Shown here: in pieces, positions 39,076 through 47,618 of the stretch | How the letters are laid out: every line of letters starts with the position of its first letter | Position numbering within the stretch: position 1 is the first letter of the stretch | Source: Rubritalea profundi | GTDB taxonomy: Bacteria; Verrucomicrobiota; Verrucomicrobiia; Verrucomicrobiales; Akkermansiaceae | Length of the DNA stretch: 47,618 nt | NCBI RefSeq assembly: GCF_002954445.1 | Contig: NZ_MQWA01000001.1 | Span: 2,178,194 to 2,225,811 of the forward strand | Direction: 5' to 3' | Made by a program: the position numbers and the translations under genes | The notes under the pieces: model-generated | The model's input: only the letters and a program-made list of their open reading frames with translations | Databases searched by the model: none | What the model was told of the DNA's origin: nothing

Positions 39076-39777
39076 TTAGGCAGAGTAAAGGATGCGGCCG
39101 CAGTTCTCGCACTGAGCGACTGCTTTTTCAGACTGCACATTGACCATCGTGGTTTGAGTCACCTTCATGTGGCAACCTTTACATTGCGAGCCTTTCAGCG
39201 GTGCCACGGGATCGTTCCCTTTACTCACCAGAAGTCGGTCGTAAAGCGCGACTAGGCCATCGTCAACCTTTTGCACTAACTCGGCACGCTCAGCAAGAAG
39301 CTCATCGAGACGTGCTGTGCTTTCGGTGCCCTTAGCTTCGAGATCTACAATGTCTTTGTCGACGAGTACCTGAGTTTCAGCGAGAGCTTCGATGCTCTTA
39401 GCGTGCGTTGCTCGGAGTTCGTCAGCCATTTCCATGAGCTCTAGCTCAGTAGTTTCTAGCGTATCCACCATTTCCTCATAACGAATCACATCATTTCCTA
39501 GGGCGGTGAATTCCTCATTCTTCTTGGTCTCAAATTGTTGAACCCTGAGTTTTTCGATCGTGTCGCGACGGGTCGCGATGTCGAGTTCGACATTTTTTGT
39601 GGCCACTTCATTTTCTTGATAAGCCAGCTTAGCGTCAGCCACGGCTTTCTTGTCCGAGCTCAGCTTGTCCTCAGCCTGGGCCTTGTCACGTGGGATTCTA
39701 GCAAGTTCTTGGCGCAGGGCTTGGATCTTTTGATCGCGATCTTGGACGATGAGTAATGACTCGACTTCAGGTAACAT
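39076..39777 (-). CDS. Coiled-coil protein with C4-type zinc ribbon
   Basis: A 233-residue protein with an N-terminal coiled coil (residues 10-170, rich in Glu, Ala, Lys and Leu) and a C-terminal zinc ribbon, with cysteines in GSQCKGCHMKV and AQCENCGRIL. It matches the CT398/HP0958-like family, whose members bind RNA or interact with flagellar or secretion factors in other bacteria. The role here is unknown. It is 49 bp upstream of dus on the same strand, so the two may be co-transcribed. Confidence 0.82.
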   Translation of the reverse strand: MLPEVESLLIVQDRDQKIQALRQELARIPRDKAQAEDKLSSDKKAVADAKLAYQENEVATKNVELDIATRRDTIEKLRVQQFETKKNEEFTALGNDVIRYEEMVDTLETTELELMEMADELRATHAKSIEALAETQVLVDKDIVDLEAKGTESTARLDELLAERAELVQKVDDGLVALYDRLLVSKGNDPVAPLKGSQCKGCHMKVTQTTMVNVQSEKAVAQCENCGRILYSA

Positions 39778-39826
39778 GGTTAAGAGGTAACTGCGATAGT
39801 GGGTGAGGGCAAGTGCTTCTATAGCT

Positions 39827-39886
39827 ATAGTTCAGGAAATTTTGTGGCTCGCCATACTAACAGCCATCGATTACGATCTGAACTAT
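39827..39886. promoter_or_regulatory. Long-arm inverted repeat in the leader of the zinc-ribbon membrane protein
   Basis: ATAGTTCAG and CTGAACTAT are perfect 9-bp arms 42 bp apart, ending 24 bp before the start codon at 39911. An adjacent palindrome CTATAGCTATAG lies at 39819-39830. Confidence 0.35.
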
Positions 39887-39910
39887 CAAAAATTGACTTA
39901 ATCCTGACCG

Positions 39911-41485
39911 ATGAGCGAAATGAAAATCCAATGCCCAGAATGCAAACAAAGCTTCGATGTTCCAGAAGAATTAATGGGGAATCCTGTCGAGTGTGGAGCA
40001 TGCCAGCATCCGTTTGAGCTCACCGATGAGCACATTGATAAGTTTTCCATGCGCTATTTCCCAGGAGAAAAGGCGAATGGACTAGAGGCTTTTTCAAAGA
40101 AAACTCCTGAAATGTCAACTGAGGCGGAGGTGCATTTCCGAACAGCGGCATATGATCAAGAGGTAGATCCAAATGCTATCATGCCTCTCGGGCCTAAGCG
40201 CTTGCTGGCAATATTTGTCGGGATTTCACTGATGGGACTAGTGATCACCTTCTTTGTTCTAGGTAATGGGGAACTAGGAGCAATGACCGACATAACGAAC
40301 GATAAACGTTGGGTTTTAGCTGGTTTTTCAGCATTCTTAGGCAGTTTATTGATTATCTTTGGTTTTCGTAAATATCGAATATTTGGAGTAATCTTCGCAT
40401 TGATCCTAGCGGGAGGTGTGTGCAGCATGCCCATTATTTATCCAGAACAATTATCACCAGTCGCACTAGAGTATGATTCAAGTTTGGAGGTGAACGAGCC
40501 GACAGAAATCGATCCTGAAGCGGAATTGTTAGCGTACAAGCTTGGTCTAGGCTACTCGACGGTTGAGGCGAAAATTACTGAAGCAGCCAATCCTCAACGC
40601 GTCATTGCTGTTGCGCTGACGCGTGTTAAGCCAGCCCACCTAGATACGATCAAAGACTACCTAGCTAGAGCTCTCAAGACTGAGGAGATCCCGCGAGTCT
40701 ACCCAAACCGTCAGCTCAATGGTATACCGTGTATCTTGCTCGTCTATCTGAATAGCCGGCTGTCCCTTGGAGAAGCGGCGATGGTGATACGTAAATTCGG
40801 TACCGTGACGGCAATTCGACCAAAACTTCAAATCGTGGAAGTGTTAGTCGACCCCGACACCTTCAAGAATTCTAAGTCTGACGTCTTAGTCGATGAAAGT
40901 AATGCCAAATTCTATCAGGAAAATTTAGAAGAACTCAAGCACATCGACCAAGAAAGGCAATTAGCGGCGATCCAGCGACTCTCCAATACCCAGAAATTTT
41001 CTTTGCGCTCAGACATAGCCAAGCAATTGAGGGCGCTACTAGCCCTCGATTCGTTTGAACACCAAGCAGCAACAGTTGAAGCTCTGATTCACTGGGATCG
41101 GAAGGATCAGGATAATGCTTCAGAGTCGGTGGTGTCACAGGCTCGCAGAATGGCCGTGAGTAAGAAAGTAATTCCTCTGACCTACCTCAATTACCTGATC
41201 GAACAAAAGGTAGAAGGAGTCGGTGACATCCTTCTCTACGCCTGGATGAAGGAACGTGTAGTGCACGAATCTACGCTGATCCGAGCTGGAAAACTAGCAG
41301 AACTAGCTTTGATTGAAATGCTGCCTGAGCTTGAGCCTATCGAGCTAGATTCAGCCGCCAGCGTGCTCCGAAAGATCGGAACTCCAGATGCCCTTCCCGC
41401 ATTACTCCTTGCGTATGAATCAGCTAGTGGCGATGTGAAAAAGTCTTTGAAAGCTACCATTGACGAGATCAAATCTCGTGAGTAG
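39911..41485 (+). CDS. Zinc-ribbon membrane protein with repeat-rich C-terminus
   Basis: A 524-residue protein. It starts with a zinc ribbon (MKIQCPECKQSF and VECGACQHPFEL, four cysteines) of the MJ0042 type. It then has three membrane helices (LLAIFVGISLMGLVITFFVL, VLAGFSAFLGSLLIIFGF and FGVIFALILAGGVCSMPII) and an extracytoplasmic helical part with repeat-like segments (ALLALDSFEHQAATVEALIH and VLRKIGTPDALPALLLAYES), reminiscent of HEAT repeats. I do not recognise a family. It is divergent from the coiled-coil protein. Confidence 0.65.
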   Translation: MSEMKIQCPECKQSFDVPEELMGNPVECGACQHPFELTDEHIDKFSMRYFPGEKANGLEAFSKKTPEMSTEAEVHFRTAAYDQEVDPNAIMPLGPKRLLAIFVGISLMGLVITFFVLGNGELGAMTDITNDKRWVLAGFSAFLGSLLIIFGFRKYRIFGVIFALILAGGVCSMPIIYPEQLSPVALEYDSSLEVNEPTEIDPEAELLAYKLGLGYSTVEAKITEAANPQRVIAVALTRVKPAHLDTIKDYLARALKTEEIPRVYPNRQLNGIPCILLVYLNSRLSLGEAAMVIRKFGTVTAIRPKLQIVEVLVDPDTFKNSKSDVLVDESNAKFYQENLEELKHIDQERQLAAIQRLSNTQKFSLRSDIAKQLRALLALDSFEHQAATVEALIHWDRKDQDNASESVVSQARRMAVSKKVIPLTYLNYLIEQKVEGVGDILLYAWMKERVVHESTLIRAGKLAELALIEMLPELEPIELDSAASVLRKIGTPDALPALLLAYESASGDVKKSLKATIDEIKSRE

Positions 41486-41536
41486 TCTCCGCCTCGCAGG
41501 TTGCAAAAGAGCTTATTTATAAGCTCTAGAGCAAAT

Positions 41537-41623
41537 GCCACCGTGGCGGAATTGGTAGACGCCGCAGACTTAAAATCTGCTGTCCTTCGGGGCGTACCGG
41601 TTCGAGTCCGGTCGGTGGTACCA
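41537..41623 (+). tRNA. tRNA-Leu (anticodon TAA)
   Basis: A long class II tRNA. The acceptor stem GCCACCG pairs with CGGTGGT, the anticodon stem GCAGA/TCTGC holds the TAA anticodon at 41571-41573, a variable arm follows (TGTCCTTCGGGGCG) and the T-arm contains GGTTCGAGTCC. CCA is encoded. Such tRNA 3' ends are frequent integration sites, and an integrase relic lies 210 bp downstream. Confidence 0.95.
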
Positions 41624-41641
41624 TCTGCATTTCAATGAATT

Positions 41642-41669
41642 ACGCGACTTTTACAGGTCGCGTTTTTTG
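41642..41669 (+). terminator. Terminator after tRNA-Leu
   Basis: ACGCGAC and GTCGCGT form a 7-bp stem around TTTTACAG, followed by TTTTTTG. Confidence 0.75.
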
Positions 41670-41835
41670 TTGTGAAGATGCTTACCTGCCAGTTACCTGC
41701 CAGTTTTGACTGGGCTGTATTGAGCTTAAATGGGTACTTCTGGACCTGTAATTATAGCTTGCAATCAAAGTTACTATTTAGATTTGATTTATTTTGGGTT
41801 ACCTAAAGGAATTGAAGATCGAGAAAAGAACTTGT

Positions 41836-42048
41836 TCAGTGGTTGCAGCGAGGCTCCCTCACTGCTCGCCTGCTCTCCAAAGGGCTCCGCACCCCGGAGC
41901 AACCGACTTTCTTAGTGAGGTGGGTGTAGATCTGCGTCGTCTCCAGCTTGGCATGGCCCAGTAGACATTGGATCGTTCGGAGATAGGTCCCATTTTCCAG
42001 TAAATGCGTGGCAAAGCAGGTGGCAGGAACACTCCGCAATTTTTTATG
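41836..42048 (-). pseudogene. Tyrosine recombinase (integrase) C-terminal remnant
   Basis: Only the end of a tyrosine recombinase is left: [38 protein letters not shown] and GVRSPLE. The LLGH histidine and the IYTH nucleophile are present. The H-x-L-R-H box upstream is garbled around 42030-42040 (probably one extra base) and the N-terminal and core-binding domains are gone. The tail VGxxGVRSPL resembles integron integrases. Its place downstream of tRNA-Leu points to an old integration event, with only a relic left. Confidence 0.7.
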
Positions 42049-42076
42049 CTCATTTGTTTTGAGCTGGCAGCCGACG

Positions 42077-42406
42077 TTACGGTTGTTTCTTCGTGGTCGA
42101 CTTACGGCGTACGTGGACAAAGGCCTGGGTGCGTCTGAATCGGGACACGGTGGAGTCCGTGGTAATCTTGAGGATTCCGAAGCTTGTGTTTGAGGTGTCC
42201 TTCGCGGTCACTATGAGTTCGTATTCCCATCCATCGCGGATGGTCTTGAGTTCGGTGGTGAAATTATTGTTGGTGCTTGCTATCTTGGTGCCAGGTTTTG
42301 CGGTCACTTCCATTGTTTTGTTGTTGAAGCTCAGCATGGCCTGAGCGGCATCGGAAACCGGGGCTAGGGCGAGAGAAGTGAGCAGGCTGAAAAAAGCGTA
42401 TCGCAT
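42077..42406 (-). CDS. Small secreted protein, probable DUF1573-like fragment
   Basis: A protein of about 109 residues (start at the ATG at 42406, or at 42412). It has a signal peptide ([20 protein letters not shown], cut after AQA) joined directly to a short beta domain: [35 protein letters not shown] and GILKITTDS with [10 protein letters not shown] at the end. This matches the C-terminal part of Verrucomicrobial DUF1573-type surface proteins, whose N-terminal parts are absent here. It probably arose by internal deletion. It may still be expressed; the call is tentative. Confidence 0.45.
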   Translation of the reverse strand: MRYAFFSLLTSLALAPVSDAAQAMLSFNNKTMEVTAKPGTKIASTNNNFTTELKTIRDGWEYELIVTAKDTSNTSFGILKITTDSTVSRFRRTQAFVHVRRKSTTKKQP

Positions 42407-42995
42407 TAACATATTAGGAATAGTCGGGTCATTGCAGTTTATGCATGCTGCAGCTGTTGCGTTAGGCAACTGTGAATTTTTGTCAGAACTAAGGGACAGA
42501 ACTGTGATTTTTATACTTGGTGCCGACGCAGTTGTCGAAGCCGACGAGCGCATCGTGGTCACTGAAACCACCGCCAACCCGCAGACCGGGCCACGCACGT
42601 TCTTGGTCAAGGCCGAGGAGCCAGTCAGTCGCCATGTGATTGCTCGCCTACCTGAAGGCATTGATGGCGCTCCATCAGCCATCCTTGCACGAGGCACCGT
42701 TCACACCTTCGATATCGGCAGAGTGGATGAAACCAGCGACGCCCAAGTGGTGACTCGCTACGATGATGGAACCTGGCTGATGAGCCACACCATGGTAGCG
42801 GTGAATCTGCCACCTGGTTTTTTCATCCAACTCCAAGTCAAGAACCAAGGTTCACTCTTCACCAATGGCAGCGACATTCTTGAGCTGCGCGCCGAGGACT
42901 TCGACGCCAACGGCATCGCCACCATCTACTACGAAGCTCCTTCTTCAGCCGCGGCACCGAAGCTTTGCCACAGCATCAAGACCTTCACCGAGTAA
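42378..42995 (+). CDS. Hypothetical protein, probable truncated surface protein upstream of RHS
   Basis: An open frame of 205 codons. The first 45 codons lie across the start region of the minus-strand secreted fragment and look non-coding. From about 42508 the sequence becomes GC-rich and protein-like: VVEADERIVVTETTANPQTG, LPEGIDGAPSAILARG and NLPPGFFIQLQVKNQGS. I do not recognise the family. It ends 72 bp before the RHS start on the same strand and is probably the 3' piece of a surface protein gene cut by the same rearrangement, or a start-proximal partner of the RHS protein. Confidence 0.45.
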   Translation: MSRLKKAYRINILGIVGSLQFMHAAAVALGNCEFLSELRDRTVIFILGADAVVEADERIVVTETTANPQTGPRTFLVKAEEPVSRHVIARLPEGIDGAPSAILARGTVHTFDIGRVDETSDAQVVTRYDDGTWLMSHTMVAVNLPPGFFIQLQVKNQGSLFTNGSDILELRAEDFDANGIATIYYEAPSSAAAPKLCHSIKTFTE

Positions 42996-43067
42996 TAAGC
43001 CACCGGCACCTCACGTCCATAGACATCCTCACTTTCTATCAATTTTACCTCAGCAAACGTTTTCCAC

Positions 43068-46000
43068 ATGAACTCCAAACGATCCAAATTCCTTCAGTCC
43101 TTCCTAATCCCCACCCGAGCCTTGCCCGTCTTGGCCATGGCATGCCTCTTTTTTCAGAATACTGCTGACGGGCAAGTATCGGGCTCAAGCCTGAACCCCT
43201 CTGCTGGAACTACCCCGTGTATTCAATCCTCAACGAATACATTCTCAGCAAGTAAGGCTGGCTCATACCCCATTACCACAATAGGAGTAAATGGTCAGTC
43301 TATAGTTAAGGTTAAAGTGTCGTTCACAGCCTCAGAAGAGTGCGATGAATTAGAGGTTTCTGCTTCGGCAACATCCTCATCAGGAGGAGGGGTTACAGTA
43401 ACCTCTTCCCCTTCATCAGTAACACTTACCGAGGAACAATCTGAACAGGAGTTTACGCTTACATTTGATTCCTTAAATATATCCGCAAGTAGCAAATGGG
43501 ATATTAAAGTGAATGGTGAAAAAATTGATATCGTTGAATTCGAGAAAGGAGACTGCTCGTCCTGCTCGATAGGGGGATCATGTGGCGGATCCACGGTCCA
43601 AGGCAGCTTCCTTCTTGACCTTCCCACGCCCTATTCGAATGGAGGTATGACGAAAGGAACCCTCTATTTCTTTACCCCCGACTTTACCTTCCCGGGGCGC
43701 GCTGGTCTCACGGCCATCATGCCACCTGGTTTCACTGTCACACGTGATACTAACGAACTCATCACTCAAATTGATACCGGTGCTGGCGTCATGGACATCC
43801 AAGACGGAACAGCCCCAGATTCGATTGAGATTTCATATAAAGATGCTGCCGGTGTCGAGTTCCGACATACAGTTGTCTCTAAAATCACCACTGGTGGTGG
43901 CCTCCCAGGCTTCCGTATGGACACGACCTTCGACGGCTCCACCACCCGCCACGAGCAATACGAAACCAGCCCTGGCACCACGGTTCTCGAAAAAGGCCGC
44001 GTTATCGCAGGGGCATTCATCCCCCTATCTCTAGAAACTCTCGCAAAAGACACCAGCACCCCAGGCATCCAAATCAAGCGCACTACCATTAAGGAGCGCT
44101 GCTCATCCAGCGATCCATGGCAAACCGTCAGTGACACAGAAACCACATGGGAAAACCAGCTTAGTGGCTGGGTCAAAACCAAAGAGATCATCGATCCAGG
44201 CGCTGCAGCCCTCACCTCCACCTGGACCTACTACCAGCCGGGTGAAATCACCGGTCCAGGAGGTTCTGTCGAAGGTCTCACAAATCTCAAACACCATGTC
44301 CGTCATGACGGTTATGAGTCCTTGCACACCTACGCTTTACATTACGAAAGCATCACCACCCCCTACGCTGGAAACATGACTGGTAAAACCACCACCACCA
44401 GTCACGACCCAGGCAGCAACACCACTACAGTAACCACCACTATTGGCGGAGTTGTAACCTCTAAAACCGTCACAGCCAAGTTCGTCACCGAAACCGAAAG
44501 CCACAAAACTCGCGATGTTTACACCGCTGAAGGCGAAATGCTCAGGACAAAGGCCCATTACATCATACAAGGCAGCGACTTCGTCCTCAAACCCTTCCGC
44601 GTCGAGCATCCCAATGGCACCCTCACCACCTACTCATATAACCGAGACACCACCGGCGGCTACACCACCGTCACCGACAATGGAGCCACCACAGACAACA
44701 TCATCGTCTCCAAAGGCACTCGCACCACTACCTCAGTCAACTCCCGTGGTACCACCATTTTTAGTAAGACCCAGTCCATCGGCTACGGCGCAGCAGATAG
44801 TGAGGTCTACGGCTCTATGGCCGTCACCTCTGTCGACAATGTCGGCCGCCCCCTCACCACCCTCTACCATCCAGAAACCGTAACTCTCACCGGTGAAGTC
44901 GCCGCAGCCACCAACCCCGCATGGACCACCACTCAGGAATACAATTGCTGCGGAGTTTCCAAGCAAACAGACCAGTATGGTATCATCACCTACTACGCCT
45001 ACGACGAACTCCAACGCCGGATCAAAACCAACCGCCTCGGCGTCACCACCGAAACCGTCCGCAACGGTCTGATTACTGAAACTCACCGCTACGCAGAAAC
45101 CGTTGGCGCCTCACTCTCGTCCACCTTGGCCGGCACTACTGCCACGCTCGTATCCAGATCCGTGCGTAACCTCAGCGGCACGCTCTCTGAATCATGGTCC
45201 CCCGACTCCACCAGCACCACCGCCGGTACCTTGATCAAATCCTCCAGCACAGCCACCACCTACCAGCCATCCGCTGGTCTCTCCCGACGCACCGTCACCA
45301 CCACTGCTGACGGCTTCACCCAAACCACCGACAGCTTCCTCGACGGGCGCACTGCTACCACCTCTGGCGATCTGTCACCAGCCATGCAATACGCCTACAG
45401 CGTCAATGCCACTGGCCCAGTCACGACCCAGTCCTACCTCGATGGCGTCAACCTCCGTCAAACCACCACCAGCCAATCTGACTGGACTGGCCGCCAGCTC
45501 AGCACCACCTACATGGATGGCGCAGTCGCCATCGTAGAATACAACGCCCTCGGTCAAATGGATAAATCCACCGACCTAGATGACATCATCACCACCTACA
45601 CCTACAACACCGAAGGCGAACGCACCACCACCTCCCAGCCCATCGCCGGAGGACAGACCATGGTCACACTCACCGAGCGCAGTTTCGCTACCGCTACCGA
45701 AAGCGGCATCGGCACTGCCTACAAGACAACCACCACCGTCAACGGCAAACTCGTCAGCACCAGCTTCCGCTCAGCAGACGGCATGAGCAGCAAAACCGTC
45801 ACCCTCGCTGGAACAACCTACTCCTCTAGCTCCACCCCAGCTAATGGCGACTGGACCCTCACCTCCACCCACCCCCGACGGCCAGAAAGCGTCCAGACCT
45901 ACACCTCTGGCCGACTCGCAAAAACCGAAACCTTCGACAACAGTGCTACCCCAGTAAGCATCGCCTCCACCTCCTACGGCTACGACACCTTAGGACGCAC

Positions 46001-47618
46001 CTCCTCCACCACGGACTCCCGCACCGGCGTCACCACCACCGCATACCTCACCACCACCGCCGATGTGCCAACCAACGTCACCGACCCCGGCAGCCGCACC
46101 ACCGCCTACACCTATGACACCCGCGGACGCACCATCACAATCGACGCCCCAGATACTACCGACAAAGACGGTAACACCATCGATAACATCACCCACACCA
46201 GTTACTACAGCAATGGCCAAGTCGCTGGCACTTGGGGCGACCAAACCTATGCACGCTTCAATGTGTATGATTCTCAGAATCGTTTCATCGAACTCCGTAC
46301 ATACCAGGACCTAGCACACGGCACTGAGCCTACTGCTAGCACTACTGGATTTGCCTCCACCAAGTGGAACTATAACCCAACTCGTGGCTGGCTCGACAAC
46401 AAGCGCTACGACGACAACAAGGGCACCGACTACACCTACACTTCAGCCGGTCGCCTTGAAACACGTGAATGGTCTAGACTTAACACATCAAACGTAAAAC
46501 TTAAAACTACGTACAGTTACGACCAAGGCCAAATGGTCTCCACCACCTACAACGATGGACTCACCCAAGGAGTCGTCTACACCTACGACAACTTCGGACG
46601 TCCAACTGTGGTCACTCAAGGAACTGGAGCCACAGCCAACCAGCATGCTTACATCTATGACGCTGCAACTCTAGTTCTCGACAAAGAAATCATCTCCTAC
46701 GGCAATGGTCTCTCAAGAACACTCGACCGCTCACAAGACGGACTACTTCGTCCAGCGGGTTTCCAGTTAATGAATGGAACGACAGAAGAGCACGCAACAA
46801 GCTACGGCTACGACGCAGTTGGCAGATTAGCAGGTTTGCATACAGCTGCTACTTATTCAGCAACTCCTGACTTCAGCTATGCTTACTTGGCGAACTCCGG
46901 TAGTTTACTTGAAACCGTCACCGGCCCAGCCCACACAGTGACGAATACTTACGAAACAAACCGCAACGTCCTGACCAACAAGGAAAACAAAGCGGGAGTC
47001 AATATCCGCTCCAACTTCGCCTACACCGTCAACGACCTAGGCCAACGAGACGATGTATCTCGATCAGGCACCGCCTTCACATCCGCTAATACAGAAACCT
47101 GGAACTATAATGCCGTAGGCGAAACTGTTAGTGCCGATCACAGTACAAACAACGCTTTTGACCGCTCGTATCTGTTCGACGGCATAGGCAATCGCAAGAA
47201 ATCAGCCGATAGTCTGACGCTTCCAGCGACAGATAACTACACCAGCAACGCGCTGAACCAGTATCCTGCTGTAGGTGCAGTTGCTAGATCGTTTGATGAC
47301 GATGGCAATCTCACAAATGACGGCACAAAGCAGTTTGAATGGGATGCAGAAAACCGCCTCATTGCTGTGAAGCAAGGTGCTGTGACTGTCGCTGAATACG
47401 ATTATGACTATCAAAGTCGTAGAATCACCAAAGATGTTGCAGGTGTAGTCACAAACTTCGTTTATGACGGCTGGAACCCGATAGCAGAATTCACTGGCAC
47501 TACGCTCAGTAAAAGCTATGTTTGGGGAATGGATCTCAGTGGATCAATGCAAGGTGCTGGTGGTGTAGGTGGTCTTTTGGCAGTAGCTGAAGGTTCTGCG
47601 ATTCACTATCCAGTTTAG
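43068..47618 (+). CDS. RHS repeat wall-associated protein
   Basis: A 1516-codon frame. It begins with a signal peptide (MNSKRSKFLQSFLIPTRALP, then LAMACLFF). An adhesive N-terminal part with a CSSC-x-IGGSC cluster near residue 165 comes next. A long array of YD/RHS-type repeats from about residue 380 to 1440 follows, with units like TYYAYDELQRR, GYDTLGRTSSTTDSRTG, AYTYDTRGRT and EWDAENRLIAVKQGAVTVAEYDYDYQ. The RHS core starts at SRRITKDVAGVVTNFVYDG and reaches GAGGVGGLLAV. Normally the chain continues as Y-D-x-N-G-N-V and a variable toxin tail, but a TAG stops it after HYPV at the last base of the window. It may be a real truncation, or the window or contig ends there. Confidence 0.85.
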   Translation: MNSKRSKFLQSFLIPTRALPVLAMACLFFQNTADGQVSGSSLNPSAGTTPCIQSSTNTFSASKAGSYPITTIGVNGQSIVKVKVSFTASEECDELEVSASATSSSGGGVTVTSSPSSVTLTEEQSEQEFTLTFDSLNISASSKWDIKVNGEKIDIVEFEKGDCSSCSIGGSCGGSTVQGSFLLDLPTPYSNGGMTKGTLYFFTPDFTFPGRAGLTAIMPPGFTVTRDTNELITQIDTGAGVMDIQDGTAPDSIEISYKDAAGVEFRHTVVSKITTGGGLPGFRMDTTFDGSTTRHEQYETSPGTTVLEKGRVIAGAFIPLSLETLAKDTSTPGIQIKRTTIKERCSSSDPWQTVSDTETTWENQLSGWVKTKEIIDPGAAALTSTWTYYQPGEITGPGGSVEGLTNLKHHVRHDGYESLHTYALHYESITTPYAGNMTGKTTTTSHDPGSNTTTVTTTIGGVVTSKTVTAKFVTETESHKTRDVYTAEGEMLRTKAHYIIQGSDFVLKPFRVEHPNGTLTTYSYNRDTTGGYTTVTDNGATTDNIIVSKGTRTTTSVNSRGTTIFSKTQSIGYGAADSEVYGSMAVTSVDNVGRPLTTLYHPETVTLTGEVAAATNPAWTTTQEYNCCGVSKQTDQYGIITYYAYDELQRRIKTNRLGVTTETVRNGLITETHRYAETVGASLSSTLAGTTATLVSRSVRNLSGTLSESWSPDSTSTTAGTLIKSSSTATTYQPSAGLSRRTVTTTADGFTQTTDSFLDGRTATTSGDLSPAMQYAYSVNATGPVTTQSYLDGVNLRQTTTSQSDWTGRQLSTTYMDGAVAIVEYNALGQMDKSTDLDDIITTYTYNTEGERTTTSQPIAGGQTMVTLTERSFATATESGIGTAYKTTTTVNGKLVSTSFRSADGMSSKTVTLAGTTYSSSSTPANGDWTLTSTHPRRPESVQTYTSGRLAKTETFDNSATPVSIASTSYGYDTLGRTSSTTDSRTGVTTTAYLTTTADVPTNVTDPGSRTTAYTYDTRGRTITIDAPDTTDKDGNTIDNITHTSYYSNGQVAGTWGDQTYARFNVYDSQNRFIELRTYQDLAHGTEPTASTTGFASTKWNYNPTRGWLDNKRYDDNKGTDYTYTSAGRLETREWSRLNTSNVKLKTTYSYDQGQMVSTTYNDGLTQGVVYTYDNFGRPTVVTQGTGATANQHAYIYDAATLVLDKEIISYGNGLSRTLDRSQDGLLRPAGFQLMNGTTEEHATSYGYDAVGRLAGLHTAATYSATPDFSYAYLANSGSLLETVTGPAHTVTNTYETNRNVLTNKENKAGVNIRSNFAYTVNDLGQRDDVSRSGTAFTSANTETWNYNAVGETVSADHSTNNAFDRSYLFDGIGNRKKSADSLTLPATDNYTSNALNQYPAVGAVARSFDDDGNLTNDGTKQFEWDAENRLIAVKQGAVTVAEYDYDYQSRRITKDVAGVVTNFVYDGWNPIAEFTGTTLSKSYVWGMDLSGSMQGAGGVGGLLAVAEGSAIHYPV

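Noticed and set aside
42461-42467. GTTAGGC, the form of an integron attC core site, near the integrase relic
   Set aside because: No partner RYYYAAC box or attC hairpin was found within 150 bp, and the same 7-mer occurs by chance in recG and the VWA gene.
43295-47414. Several minus-strand and other-frame ORFs inside the RHS gene
   Set aside because: They result from the Thr-rich ACC repeats and strong strand asymmetry of the RHS coding sequence.

Overview
This 47.6 kb window looks like chromosomal DNA of a member of the Verrucomicrobiota, probably order Verrucomicrobiales. That placement is inferred from gene content, not from a marker search. It rests on a secreted protein with a PEP-CTERM sorting tail, a GntR-helix/LacI-body hybrid regulator, an ECF sigma factor paired with a von Willebrand factor A protein, a very large RHS wall protein, and weak Shine-Dalgarno signals. 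Most genes are ordinary core functions with intact motifs.

Layout. 0.2-1.6 kb (minus): DUF2071 protein and flavin-reductase-like protein. 1.6-3.4 kb: a TIGR03643 protein, an IS200-like (Y1) transposase element with recognisable ends and a frameshift, and a GxxExxY protein whose tail runs into that element. 3.7-5.9 kb: a PEP-CTERM protein and a divergent, frameshifted transcriptional regulator. 6.1-11.5 kb (minus): a sugar cluster of Na+/solute symporter, galactokinase, UDP-sugar pyrophosphorylase and Gfo/Idh/MocA oxidoreductase. No galT is present, so galactose-1-phosphate is probably activated directly with UTP. 11.6-17.6 kb (minus): metH and mgtE (frameshifted). 17.7-22.5 kb (plus): a membrane protein, tRNA-His, rnc, a fatty acid desaturase and two tandem thioredoxin-fold lipoproteins. 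22.6-29.3 kb (plus): ileS, recJ, recG. 29.3-30.5 kb: a decayed aminopeptidase P gene and AT-rich DNA. 30.5-39.8 kb: ndh, a Phd/VapC toxin-antitoxin pair, priA, an ECF sigma factor with a VWA protein, dus and a coiled-coil zinc-ribbon protein. 39.9-47.6 kb: a zinc-ribbon membrane protein, tRNA-Leu(UAA), a degenerate integrase, two probable gene fragments and the RHS protein that ends on the last base.

The outstanding object is in metH. A complete REP-associated tyrosine transposase (RAYT), bounded by two inverted GTAG-hairpin REP sequences, sits inside the AdoMet (reactivation) domain of methionine synthase, and the 1503-codon frame stays open through it. The REPs are translated as linker peptides. 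The RAYT has no ATG, GTG or TTG ahead of its conserved N-terminus, and its HUH and tyrosine motifs look intact. The same REP occurs as a stand-alone inverted pair between the VWA gene and dus, as expected if the family has been mobile in this genome. This would be a selfish single-strand transposase carried as a domain insertion in an essential-type enzyme, or the start of its domestication.

The window also shows a good deal of decay: the frameshifted Y1 transposase, hybrid regulator and mgtE, the pepP fossil, the integrase remnant and a possibly truncated RHS. Some of the single-base shifts could be sequencing errors, and the reads should be checked before these genes are called dead.
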